Positions 7,889 to 14,555 of a stretch of 17,749 bases of DNA are shown here, one piece after another (position 1 is the first letter of the stretch; every line of letters begins with the position of its first letter). This DNA comes from Spirochaetia bacterium (lineage in GTDB: Bacteria; Spirochaetota; Spirochaetia; Treponematales; Breznakiellaceae). The stretch is from the NCBI GenBank assembly GCA_026002305.1, contig BOBI01000031.1:1-17749 (forward strand). The letters run 5' to 3'. A program made the translations under genes and the position numbers. The notes beneath the pieces were generated by a model. That model did no database searches, was not told the DNA's origin, and saw only the letters and a list, made by a program, of their open reading frames with translations.

Positions 7889-9032
7889 CAATACCTTCCA
7901 GCAAACTATCTGCCAGCCTGTTCTTATAGTTGTTCCGCTTTATGTGATAGACCGTTTGATTTTTTGTCAAAGTATTAAACACGGGAGTAAGTCTGCCTTT
8001 TTGATTCTTTAAAGGTACCGCTTCTACCATATCCCCCGCTTTGATTTCAGGCCTTTTATATAACGGTATGAAATATGCCTTGCCGTTTATCCCCTCCATG
8101 ACGGCCGCATAGTTATCGCTTACATCATCTACCTTATATATCTTTGTTATTATACCTTTCTGTTTTCCCGTGCCGCTTTCGTATAATGTAAAATCCTGTT
8201 TGCCACTATACTGTAAATTATTTTGAGCGTCTAAATAGCAGTTGTAACGCCCCTGGGTTTTTAATATTTCCAGCCAGTTGTTTTCCAGCCTGTATCCGTC
8301 ATTTTCCCGTTCGCATAATCCGAGTGTTCTTAAATATTCCAGACGCCGCGCGTATTTACTGTCCCGTTTATTTAAACTTTTTGGGCTTATATATTTTTCA
8401 ATTGAGAATATGTCTATGTCCCTGTCTATCTCTGTAAGTCTGTTCGCCGTTATGTTTTTGTTTCTATCCGCTTCCATTTCATCCCTTGTTCTGCTTCCGG
8501 TTAGTGATGTACAGGTATCCCGCGCAAGTTCCCTCATAAATCTTTTTACTATGTCTTTCTTTATAATCACGTCTTCCCCGGTTTTACCGGTTCCGTTTAT
8601 TAAAAGATGCGCGTGCGGATGCGCCGTGTTGTAGTGCTCCGCAGCCTGCCAGTAAAACTTATACCCTGTTTCAACTTCCAGCTTTTTTACAAAGTTTTCG
8701 GTTAATACCCGCAGGTCTACTTTGTCTGATTGCGGACTTAAAAATATTCTGAAGTTTTTTGCCGCCATGTTTTTCCGGTATTCTTCTTCCGGCGTGCCGT
8801 AGATTTCCGCCCTACCGCCTTCTTTTCCGGCGCCTTCGCGTATTAAGTATTTATCAAGCTGTACCCTATGCGCCTTTATGCTTTTTGAATAGTGCATCTT
8901 TACTACACACATCTGTCTTGTATCCCGGCTACGCCCGCCGCTAAAACTACGCCCTTTGTTGTTTAACAGTTTCCGCAGTAAGTATAACGGACGCTCGTTC
9001 CGCCGTCCCGGCGCCTTATACCTTATGTCCAT
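7872..9032 (-). CDS. VirD2-like relaxase, DUF3363 type (MOBP class)
   Basis: This enzyme nicks the transfer origin and pilots the single strand through the channel. The metal-binding histidine motif HYNTAHPHAH (about residues 133-142) is intact, followed by LLINGTGKTGEDVIIKKD, typical of relaxases with a DUF3363 C-terminal region. An N-terminal AHRVQLDKYLIREG block around residues 54-68 includes Tyr62, a possible nicking tyrosine. The segment SRTRDEMEADRNKNITANR further matches this family. The frame is open to an ATG at 9068 with no ribosome binding site; the ATG at 9032 has AGGGA 7 bases upstream and is preferred, giving 386 residues. At this length it is shorter than many DUF3363 relaxases. 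It ends inside the start of the ParB-like gene. Its oriT was not located. Confidence 0.87.
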   Translation of the reverse strand: MDIRYKAPGRRNERPLYLLRKLLNNKGRSFSGGRSRDTRQMCVVKMHYSKSIKAHRVQLDKYLIREGAGKEGGRAEIYGTPEEEYRKNMAAKNFRIFLSPQSDKVDLRVLTENFVKKLEVETGYKFYWQAAEHYNTAHPHAHLLINGTGKTGEDVIIKKDIVKRFMRELARDTCTSLTGSRTRDEMEADRNKNITANRLTEIDRDIDIFSIEKYISPKSLNKRDSKYARRLEYLRTLGLCERENDGYRLENNWLEILKTQGRYNCYLDAQNNLQYSGKQDFTLYESGTGKQKGIITKIYKVDDVSDNYAAVMEGINGKAYFIPLYKRPEIKAGDMVEAVPLKNQKGRLTPVFNTLTKNQTVYHIKRNNYKNRLADSLLEGIDGKGF

Positions 9033-9081
9033 TTTGTATTCCCTGTCTTCCAGCAAAAAATGTTTCATATTTTTATACCGC

Positions 9082-9336
9082 TTAATTTAATTTCACTGTT
9101 TCGCCGTTTGTCCTGTATGCCGGACACGGGACAAAGCAAACCCGCTCTTTATATTCCTCCGCCTTCCCTTTGTTCCATGCCCGTAGGCTGCGGTAATAAC
9201 CCACTATACGCGCGTAGACTTCGCAGTGTTGCTCCGGTATGTTCTTTATTTCTTCCTGTAATTTATTTATATCGCTGTCTATCTTTTTTAATAGATTTAT
9301 TTTTTCCAGTATGGCTTCGTGGTTATTTATTGCCAT
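9082..9336 (-). CDS. Stand-alone NrdD C-terminal-like (glycyl-radical tail) protein
   Basis: An 84-residue protein. Residues 1-35 form a charged coiled-coil-like helix (ILEKINLLKKIDSDINKLQEEI). Residues 38-68 resemble the extreme C-terminus of class III anaerobic ribonucleotide reductase: CEVYARIVGYYRS, then WNKGKAEEYKER. The Gly46 in RIVGY lies where NrdD carries its glycyl radical. The rest of NrdD (more than 500 residues with the catalytic barrel) is absent, and only a remnant of the zinc cysteines remains (C38, then CFVPC). Small proteins of this kind are usually named anaerobic ribonucleotide reductase from this match. A role as a spare radical domain, as GrcA/YfiD is for pyruvate formate-lyase, is inference. 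The ATG at 9336 is chosen over an upstream TTG because GGAGG lies 8 bases before it. Confidence 0.75.
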   Translation of the reverse strand: MAINNHEAILEKINLLKKIDSDINKLQEEIKNIPEQHCEVYARIVGYYRSLRAWNKGKAEEYKERVCFVPCPAYRTNGETVKLN

Positions 9337-9372
9337 TCCGCGTTCCTCCAAACTTATTAAAAATATAAATTA

Positions 9373-9412
9373 GGCGCTGCCCGTGTACATCGGGCTAATA
9401 AATGCCCGCGCC
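9373..9412 (-). promoter_or_regulatory. Candidate alternating hairpin in the leader of the NrdD-tail-like gene
   Basis: In the 92-base gap before the ATG at 9336, CGGGC at 991-9395 is not involved; the relevant copy is CGGGC at 9391-9395. It can pair with GCCCG at 9379-9383 (loop of 7) or with GCCCG at 9404-9408 (loop of 8), and the two pairings exclude each other. GGCGC at 9373-9377 can also pair with GCGCC at 9408-9412 to enclose the first hairpin. An AT-rich run (TAATTTATATTTTTAATAAG, minus strand) follows on the transcript and leads into the GGAGG site. This is the layout of an attenuator or translation switch; no ligand or regulator is indicated by the sequence. Confidence 0.35.
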
Positions 9413-9428
9413 CCTGCATCCCTAAATA

Positions 9429-9683
9429 TCAACTCTCAAATAAAGGCATCGGCCGCGCTTTTTTGCGCTTAGGCGGCCTTTTATCCTGCCTGTACGGACA
9501 ATTGATTTCTTCAGTAATCTTTTTTACTCTGTTTGGGAGGCTTCCGGTGATATATCCCAGGTCAATGTCATACCCCGTTTTACATCTTATTTTATTTCTG
9601 TCTTCACCCACGCTGTTGTATTTCCAGCATTTATGGCAGTTTTTATCCTGCCACCATTCCGCCTCTGTTGCGTTACTGAACAT
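9429..9683 (-). CDS. Small Cys-containing phage-type protein of unknown function
   Basis: An 84-residue protein I cannot assign to a named family. It begins MFSNATEAEWWQDKNCHKCW, with CxxC (C16, C19) and further cysteines at about 34 and 62 that could bind zinc. The C-terminus is strongly basic and proline-rich (RPPKRKKARPMPLFES). Small proteins of similar layout occur beside ASCH-domain genes in phages and mobile elements. The ending PMPLFES weakly recalls a sliding-clamp binding tail, but the glutamine of that motif is missing. The ATG at 9683 overlaps the end of the ASCH gene by 11 bases and has GAGGGGG 6 bases upstream, so the start is well supported and the two genes are probably translated together. 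Confidence 0.68.
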   Translation of the reverse strand: MFSNATEAEWWQDKNCHKCWKYNSVGEDRNKIRCKTGYDIDLGYITGSLPNRVKKITEEINCPYRQDKRPPKRKKARPMPLFES

Positions 9684-10341
9684 TATTTACCCCCTCAAAC
9701 CCGTAAACCCACACATAAGGGTTAGTATCCCAGCAATAGCCGCGCCTGGCGTCGAGGCTGTCCCATAATTTTTTAAAACAATGTTCAAAGGGGCATTTTT
9801 TACAATCTGGTGTATTGTTTTTGCACTTAATGCAAACTGCCCCTTCATCATTTGCCTCCTGTTCGCTAATATCTTGCAACCGCTCTATCCGCACATCGCG
9901 CACTTTAAGGAATATACGCGCCGCTTCACGGGGCATGTGGATTAATGGTTTCCAGCCCGCGTAACATTTTGCGTATTTCTTAAATCTTTCATCATCGCTA
10001 AACTTTACCCGGTTTGATTTTTCGTCTTTGTATTGTATACAAGCAGTTTTTTCATCAATATCAAATCCCGTGCAACGATAAGTTTCCCGCACCCATAACA
10101 CATCGCCTACTTGGTATTTTGGTTTAAAAGTTTTGTGGGTTACATAACCACCCTCTGTATGCGAAACATAAAGCTCCGCACCGTACCCTTCATCCGCATA
10201 ATCATTAAGATCATATTTTATCACCCGCCGCGTCATTCCCTTGCACGGCTTGCTTGCGTCTATCGGTTCCGGCGGATATGTGTTAGGCTTCGTGTTTAAT
10301 AACGCCTGCACCATCTGTGTGGAAAATAATATTGGTTTCAT
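9673..10341 (-). CDS. ASCH-domain protein of phage type
   Basis: A 222-residue protein with the recognisable layout of phage ASCH-like proteins. MKPILFSTQMVQALL is followed by GMTRRVIK at about 35-42, YQVGDVLWVRETYR at about 76-89, W(K)PLIHMPREAARIFLKV at about 131-147, VRIERLQDISEQEA at about 150-163, and a C-terminal WDTNPYVWVYGFE. ASCH domains have a PUA-like fold and are thought to bind RNA or modified nucleic acid; one branch hydrolyses N4-acetylcytidine. An insert with clustered cysteines (CIKCKNNTPDCKKCPFEHC) near residues 170-188 could hold zinc and is a variable feature. It lies 26 bases downstream of the DNA methyltransferase, a common pairing in phages that suggests a link to modified DNA. 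The function is not established from sequence. Confidence 0.82.
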   Translation of the reverse strand: MKPILFSTQMVQALLNTKPNTYPPEPIDASKPCKGMTRRVIKYDLNDYADEGYGAELYVSHTEGGYVTHKTFKPKYQVGDVLWVRETYRCTGFDIDEKTACIQYKDEKSNRVKFSDDERFKKYAKCYAGWKPLIHMPREAARIFLKVRDVRIERLQDISEQEANDEGAVCIKCKNNTPDCKKCPFEHCFKKLWDSLDARRGYCWDTNPYVWVYGFEGVNNVQ

Positions 10342-10367
10342 TGTAACACCTCAAATAATTCCAACTT

Positions 10368-11624
10368 CTAATTTTCCAAAACTGTCCGCGCTAACGCCTT
10401 TGCTCCGTTTACTTCCACGGCATTTCCTATCTGTCTGGTTTGTTCCTCTTTGGTTCCAAGAATATTGTATGTCTCAGGGAATCCCATTGCCGCTTTTAGT
10501 TCATGCGGCTGAAGCATTCGGAAGCCTATATCAAATTTGTACGACTCTACCAATCCATAGCGGTTTGATGTGTCAATTACGGGTAACGGTTTGTCTAATG
10601 GATAATTTCGTTTGTCCCCGTCACGTCCTCCGTTATGCCCGCCGTGATAGCTGGTGATAAACGGTTCTATCATTGCGCCGAATCCGCGCGACGCGGTTAT
10701 TCCTGATAGCGGCGTTGCTATTGTTCGCGGCTGGTTACCCCGGTAATAACCTTCATTGGGTAATAAAAACGGCTCGACAAGCGCATGGTGCCCCGCGCAC
10801 GTTATTCCGTTTACAGGCGCGTTTATTGACCTCGATGTTCCGGTGCCGCGCAACACTACTAAAAACGGTTCGGCATATTCTCCCCAGTATTTTTTTATTC
10901 CGTGCTCGATGCGCCGAAGCGTTGCGTCGGCAAGCGGCCTCTTGCGGCTGAATATTGATCCGCCGTGTACCGACCGGTCTATAATGTCTTTTGCGCTTTT
11001 CCATCCCGGCAGCTTAATGCCTTTTTCACAGTTCGTAACATCCGGCCATAGTATTTTTTTATTACCCTTTACCGCCTGTATAAAAAGACGTTTCCGTGTT
11101 GTTGCGCCTCCGTAGTTCGCCGCGTTTAACACATTCCATTCTACGGTATAACCGAGTGACCGCAGCGCCGCGGTGAACGCGTTAAATGTTATTCCTTTTT
11201 CCGCTTTTATGATCCGGCCGTTTTCGTCTAAAGGCCCCCAGCTTGTAAACTCAGGCACATTCTCGATGATTACCCTTTTTACCTGCAGTTTTGACAGCCA
11301 GTCAAGTATTATCCACGCGCTCGCCCTGCTTTGATTTGATCGCGGTTTGCCTCCGCGCGCTACACTGTGATGTGTACATTCAGGAGACGCCCATAACAAA
11401 TCTATCTTTTGTCCGGGCACTACTTTTACAGGATCAAGGTGTTCTACGGATTCACAAAAATGTTCCGCGGAAGGGTGGTTATGTGAATGTGTTTCAACAG
11501 CCCTCTCCCAGTGGTTTATAGCTGTTAAGTTGATGTTATATCCTAATTGTTCCGCCGCCTGCATTATCCCGGTGCTCTCACCTCCGGCTCCGGCAAACAT
11601 ATCTACTATAGTGAGGGTTTTCAT
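10368..11624 (-). CDS. DNA (cytosine-5)-methyltransferase
   Basis: A complete 418-residue C5-cytosine methyltransferase. Motif I DMFAGAGGESTG is at 8-19. The catalytic motif IV is ASPECTHHS with the nucleophile Cys83; the PEC variant in place of PCQ is common in phage-type enzymes. Motif VI ENVPEF is at 121-126, motif VIII is GGATTRKRLF, and motif X QIGNAVEV is at about 398-405. The target recognition region between VIII and X is long (about 190-380); the target site cannot be predicted. No partner endonuclease lies next to it, so it is probably an orphan enzyme protecting the element from host restriction. Its ATG overlaps the parB stop in an ATGA, which suggests coupled translation. Confidence 0.94.
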   Translation of the reverse strand: MKTLTIVDMFAGAGGESTGIMQAAEQLGYNINLTAINHWERAVETHSHNHPSAEHFCESVEHLDPVKVVPGQKIDLLWASPECTHHSVARGGKPRSNQSRASAWIILDWLSKLQVKRVIIENVPEFTSWGPLDENGRIIKAEKGITFNAFTAALRSLGYTVEWNVLNAANYGGATTRKRLFIQAVKGNKKILWPDVTNCEKGIKLPGWKSAKDIIDRSVHGGSIFSRKRPLADATLRRIEHGIKKYWGEYAEPFLVVLRGTGTSRSINAPVNGITCAGHHALVEPFLLPNEGYYRGNQPRTIATPLSGITASRGFGAMIEPFITSYHGGHNGGRDGDKRNYPLDKPLPVIDTSNRYGLVESYKFDIGFRMLQPHELKAAMGFPETYNILGTKEEQTRQIGNAVEVNGAKALARTVLEN

Positions 11625-12646
11625 TCTTTTCCCTCCAGCATTTTTCTAAGTAATACCAGGGCTTTATCTAACATACCCACATCAATTTGGGTTTCAACCG
11701 CATCATGATAAAAATCTTCCAGCAAAGATATTGCCTCTTTTAATGGTTGATTATTATATCCGCTCTTATTACCGTTTGATGTTTCAAAGTCGTGTCCACT
11801 ATTCGGTATAGGATCAATACCGTCGCTATTATCATCTGTTTCTTCAGGTAAATTTATTTCAAGACCGTTTGTTTCGTCGGATAGAGATCTGTCAATATCA
11901 GTTTTTATTTCATCATCTTCATCTTCATCACCTATGACATCATCTATATCTTCAAATGATACCGTATCGTCTGAAAATTCGGTTTCGGTTTCAAATAGTT
12001 TTTTTACTTCTTTTAAACCATTACCCGTTTTATTCGCTTCCCTTTTAGGCGCCTTCTTTTCCTTCACTTTGTTGTACGCCGCATTGATTGATGTTTTGTT
12101 CTTCCTTACATCCTCGATTATTTCGCTGTCCGCTTCCTTCTCGATGGCGCGGGCTTTGTATATTGTTGATTTTCCGGTATTCAACTGATCGGCGAGTTTT
12201 TCTACACTCCTGCCTGTGCCGTCCCTGCTTCCATCCCCCGTTTTTATATTTAACGTTGTCGCTGCTTTGTATATCTCCGCTTGCGTTAAATTCCGTCTGT
12301 TTGCCTGCCGCCTGAACGCGTATAGTTTTGCGTCCTCTATACTTTCAAACTCCTTTTCTTCCACGGGTATCTCGTATAACCCCGCTTCTTTCGCCGCGTA
12401 ATATCTTGTGTGGCCGTCTACCAGCCTGTTTGTACCTTTCCATATTACGGGCGGCTCCGCTTTGTCAAACCCGTACTCTTTTATGCTTCCCGCTATTACG
12501 TTTATTATTGTTTCTTCGCGCTCAAATATTGTGGATAGTTCGGGATCAATTTCTATGTCCTGTAACCGCATCATCCGGGCGTATAAATTTACCCCGGCAT
12601 TAGCGCCCGCAAACTTCGCGGTATCCTTTAATTTTAACGTTGACAT
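11621..12646 (-). CDS. parB: ParB/Spo0J-family partition protein
   Basis: A 341-residue centromere-binding partner of ParA. Residues about 25-125 form the ParB N-terminal domain with the box LVDGHTRYYAA at about 75-85, a departure from GERRxRA. A helix-turn-helix region (ADQLNTGKSTIYKARAI) lies at about 152-168. Residues about 212-280 are a highly acidic linker (for example DDVIGDEDEDDE), and the last 50 residues are helical and may dimerise. Its ATG shares one base with the parA stop (TAATG) and has GGAGG upstream, so it is co-translated with parA. A 199-residue paralogue sits at 7289-7888. No canonical parS palindrome is visible; the inverted repeats at 13515-13685 are the best local candidates. 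Confidence 0.9.
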   Translation of the reverse strand: MSTLKLKDTAKFAGANAGVNLYARMMRLQDIEIDPELSTIFEREETIINVIAGSIKEYGFDKAEPPVIWKGTNRLVDGHTRYYAAKEAGLYEIPVEEKEFESIEDAKLYAFRRQANRRNLTQAEIYKAATTLNIKTGDGSRDGTGRSVEKLADQLNTGKSTIYKARAIEKEADSEIIEDVRKNKTSINAAYNKVKEKKAPKREANKTGNGLKEVKKLFETETEFSDDTVSFEDIDDVIGDEDEDDEIKTDIDRSLSDETNGLEINLPEETDDNSDGIDPIPNSGHDFETSNGNKSGYNNQPLKEAISLLEDFYHDAVETQIDVGMLDKALVLLRKMLEGKE

Positions 12647-13482
12647 TAAAATACCTCCGGTTCTTTTATCTCTTGCCCTTCCGGTAATATGCTTAATGAC
12701 AAATTGCGTACCGCCGAGTATAACGCTTCGTTACATACCGCTTTGTGTGTCGGACTTCCTGATAGATATGCCCGGCGGTCTATGATTTCTTTTATGTCGT
12801 TTGTCCAGGGAAACCATGTCTCTTTTTCGGTCGTTTTGAATTCATTTTTATACAATTCGATGAACTCTTTTTGCTTGCCGCCCTGCGCCTGCTCGTATTG
12901 TCTGTTATATCCGTTGATCATGACATGCCAGTTGTTAATCCTGTTTGTCTCGCTCTCAAGTTTTGCTTTTAAATACCGGCACGCGTTGTAGCTGAACATA
13001 TCTTTAAACGCCGGTGTGATTATATAATCCGACGCGTTTACCGCGTTTAACGTTAAGTTGTCATAAGTCGGCGGGCAGTCGATTATAACAACATCGTATT
13101 TTCCTTCCAGTGTTTTTATCATGCGGCTCAACCGCCGTTCGTTTATCGAACGTAAATCGGACAGATATTCGGATGACGCTATTACGTCCACGTTCTTTAC
13201 TACTGACGGTAACGTGTATTTTTTCAGATCGTTCTTTTCATCGTTCAGCGCTATCGCGATGTGTTTCTGCCGGGCTTTGTCAAACAGCGCTTCCTGTAAA
13301 AACCAGAAACTCGTCGAATTGTTGTTTCCGTCCATGTCCAGTATCGCTACCCGCCGCCCGGTTGCCGCTAAATAACGCGCAAGGCTTATTGTTGCCGAGC
13401 TTTTACCGACCCCGCCTTTCGTGCTGTAAATTGCGGCTACCCGAAAGTTTATACTTTCCTGCCTCTCTTTTTTTTCTTCCAT
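12646..13482 (-). CDS. parA: ParA-family partition ATPase
   Basis: A 278-residue ParA/MinD-type ATPase. Deviant Walker A STKGGVGKSS is at about 20-29, with the signature lysine, Walker A' AILDMDGNN at 46-54 (an Asn where many have Gln), and Walker B YDVVIIDCPP at 129-138. There is no N-terminal DNA-binding domain, so it is a short or chromosomal-type (type Ib-like) ParA, and autoregulation, if any, would need another protein. The ATG at 13482 follows AAGGAGAG. It is the first gene of a tightly coupled parA-parB-methyltransferase block (one-base, then four-base overlaps). It moves the element, or its circular intermediate, to daughter cells using the ParB complex. The palindromic region 13515-13685 lies directly upstream. 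Confidence 0.93.
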   Translation of the reverse strand: MEEKKERQESINFRVAAIYSTKGGVGKSSATISLARYLAATGRRVAILDMDGNNNSTSFWFLQEALFDKARQKHIAIALNDEKNDLKKYTLPSVVKNVDVIASSEYLSDLRSINERRLSRMIKTLEGKYDVVIIDCPPTYDNLTLNAVNASDYIITPAFKDMFSYNACRYLKAKLESETNRINNWHVMINGYNRQYEQAQGGKQKEFIELYKNEFKTTEKETWFPWTNDIKEIIDRRAYLSGSPTHKAVCNEALYSAVRNLSLSILPEGQEIKEPEVF

Positions 13483-13514
13483 TGTGTCTCTCCTTATGGA
13501 ATGTTTTATTCGCG

Positions 13515-13599
13515 GTGCGGTTTAATACCGTCTGCACGCTACGCACCTGCTTGCGTGCGCCGCTTGTGGCGGTTATACTACAGCGGTAGTAAACCGCAC
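13515..13599. repeat. Long inverted repeat with two inner hairpins upstream of parA
   Basis: GTGCGGTTTAATACCG at 13515-13530 pairs with CGGTAGTAAACCGCAC at 13584-13599, with 15 of 16 positions complementary. The 53 bases between hold two further hairpins: GCACGC 13534-13539 with GCGTGC 13553-13558, and CCGC 13560-13563 with GCGG 13569-13572. The result is a three-way-junction or cruciform structure beginning 32 bases before the parA start. It could be a parS-type centromere, an operator, an origin or a messenger-leader structure for parAB. The pairing is seen; the role is not. Confidence 0.7.
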
Positions 13600-13624
13600 A
13601 GTACAAAAAATTTCCTTACAGAAC

Positions 13625-13685
13625 AAGCCACGTCGGCTACGTGCAACGCTACAAAAATATCGCGCTGCTTGCGGCGCGGTGGCTT
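13625..13685. repeat. Second nested inverted repeat upstream of parA
   Basis: AAGCCAC at 13625-13631 pairs with GTGGCTT at 13679-13685. Inside it, CACGT 13629-13633 can pair with ACGTG 13639-13643, and CGCGC 13661-13665 with GCGCG 13674-13678. On the plus strand the right arm is followed by ATTTTTTAG, which looks like an intrinsic terminator, although all local genes run the other way. AGTAAC-TCC-GTTACT follows at about 13693-13707, and the octamer TAAACTTT occurs twice at about 13730 and 13749. This is regulatory or centromeric DNA of unknown role; with 13515-13599 it fills most of the gene-free stretch between 13483 and 13758. Confidence 0.55.
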
Positions 13686-13758
13686 ATTTTTTAGTAACTC
13701 CGTTACTGTTTTGCTCTTATGTTATCCGCTAAACTTTGTCTCCCCGTTAAACTTTTTA

Positions 13759-13846
13759 TGCGCGGCCGGAGAGTTGAACTCCGGCTGGCCTGTTTAGCTG
13801 TTTAAGGGAGAGACCGCTGAAACAACATAAATCTTCCAAGCCGCGC
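13759..13846 (-). ncRNA. tRNA-like RNA without a normal anticodon arm (88 nt)
   Basis: Read on the minus strand, GCGCGGC at 13846-13840 and GCCGCGC at 13766-13760 form a perfect 7-bp acceptor stem followed by an unpaired A. Immediately inside the 3' half is a perfect 5-bp T-stem, CGGAG/CTCCG, closing a 7-base T-loop TTCAACT that fits the TTCRANY rule. The rest is not a cloverleaf: the D-loop GG is missing, and no 5-bp anticodon stem with 7-base loop exists. Instead TGTTTcAGC pairs with GCTAAACA (one bulge), enclosing a 17-base loop. This resembles the acceptor half of tmRNA more than a tRNA. CCA is not encoded. It lies between two minus-strand genes in the same orientation. The fold is seen; expression and role are unknown. 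Confidence 0.5.
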
Positions 13847-13879
13847 GGATTTATTTTGATAAACAATGTTTTTTATTTA

Positions 13880-14101
13880 TCAGAATGAATCATGAATACT
13901 GTTATGCAAACTTCCGTTACAGAGCCGGTTGCATTTTACATCTTCAATGCATCTGTCAGCATGTACATTTTCTACAAGTCCTATTGATTTTAATGCGTCC
14001 ACCCACGCCGCTTCCCGTGCTGAACATTCACACATTCCCTGACTCATGTATTTGTGCTCTAGTTCGTTTATTTTTTGTCTTAAATCCGCTTTCTTTTTCA
14101 T
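13880..14101 (-). CDS. Small Cys-containing protein of unknown function
   Basis: A 73-residue unrecognised protein. The N-terminal half is helical and charged (MKKKADLRQKINELEHKYM); the rest is Cys-rich (MCECSAREAAW, RCIEDVKCNRLCNG), with five cysteines that could bind metal or form disulfides. The ATG at 14101 has AAGGAGAG, but at the long spacing of about 11 bases. The tail (GSLHNSIHDSF) ends 34 bases before the tRNA-like RNA at 13846. Strand and spacing fit the element's minus-strand gene series. It could be an accessory or regulatory protein; alternatively it may not be translated at all. Confidence 0.5.
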   Translation of the reverse strand: MKKKADLRQKINELEHKYMSQGMCECSAREAAWVDALKSIGLVENVHADRCIEDVKCNRLCNGSLHNSIHDSF

Positions 14102-14234
14102 TGTATTTTACACTCTCCTTGTCTTACTCCAACATGTTCTAAATATATTCAACATCAACACCAGTTTGTGCCCCTTGCTAAAGATACATATCCGGAATTG
14201 TCCTCGATCTTTATCTTTTCGCACATCTTTTCGA

Positions 14235-14483
14235 TTACAGCCGTGACCAGCTGCTAGGTGTTGGGTAACAAGGAGTAAACCCTATTTTCGCGGCATACCC
14301 ATCCGCTTCTTTTATCCTGTCTAAATACCACTGAAAACTACTTTTGGATTCAAAGGTTATAAGCCCTCTCGAATATTTTGTTTGAGTTTTGGTAAAATAC
14401 CATCGATACCGCCCGTTAGAAGTTTTCCTGTTAGGATTGTAGTTTTGAAAAAGCTGATCTGAAAAATTAGTTGTATAACCCAC
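14235..14483 (-). CDS. Unknown 82-residue protein, GTG start coupled to a leader peptide
   Basis: I do not recognise this protein. It is aromatic-rich and basic (NGRYRWYFTKTQTKYSRG, then SSFQWYLDRIKEADGYAAKIGF) with no signal or membrane segment; the pattern could be a small alpha/beta nucleic-acid-binding fold, but that is a guess. It starts at GTG 14483 with GGAGG 7 bases upstream, and the GTG shares its first base with the TAG of an 11-residue upstream reading frame (TAGTG). The 3' side (14102-14234) contains a further short frame ending SGYVSLARGTNWC that may be a frameshifted remnant of a longer gene. The confidence that it is a gene comes from the ribosome binding site and coupling. Confidence 0.5.
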   Translation of the reverse strand: MGYTTNFSDQLFQNYNPNRKTSNGRYRWYFTKTQTKYSRGLITFESKSSFQWYLDRIKEADGYAAKIGFTPCYPTPSSWSRL

Positions 14484-14518
14484 TATAAGGCCTCCGTGAT
14501 TTTAATAATTTTTTCCAT
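14483..14518 (-). CDS. 11-residue leader peptide upstream of the 82-residue gene
   Basis: GGAGG lies 9 bases upstream of ATG 14518, which opens the frame MEKIIKITEAL and ends at TAG 14485-14483. The stop overlaps the GTG start of the next gene (TAGTG), a common translational-coupling layout. It is AT-rich and too short to fold. Either it is a real coupling leader or it is the true 5' end of the downstream gene separated from it by a frameshift; the two cannot be told apart here. Confidence 0.35.
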   Translation of the reverse strand: MEKIIKITEAL

Positions 14519-14555
14519 TTGACTTTCCTCCAAATATTTCCGGCGTTAAACGCTA

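Noticed and set aside
10753..11115. Open frames on both strands inside the cytosine methyltransferase gene
   Set aside because: The methyltransferase has all its motifs in one continuous frame; the others are shadows without ribosome binding sites.
13110..13589. A 159-residue plus-strand open frame opposite parA
   Set aside because: It is antisense to the well-supported ParA motifs, has an unlikely Cys/Arg/Leu-rich composition and no ribosome binding site.
13515..13599. A third attC site upstream of parA
   Set aside because: The nested hairpins look similar, but there are no R boxes of the ATAAC/GTTA type at the ends and no TTTCAC spacer.
13759..13846. A functional class II tRNA (Leu, Ser or Sec)
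   Set aside because: The length would fit, but there is no anticodon stem-loop and no D-loop GG, so it is called tRNA-like only.
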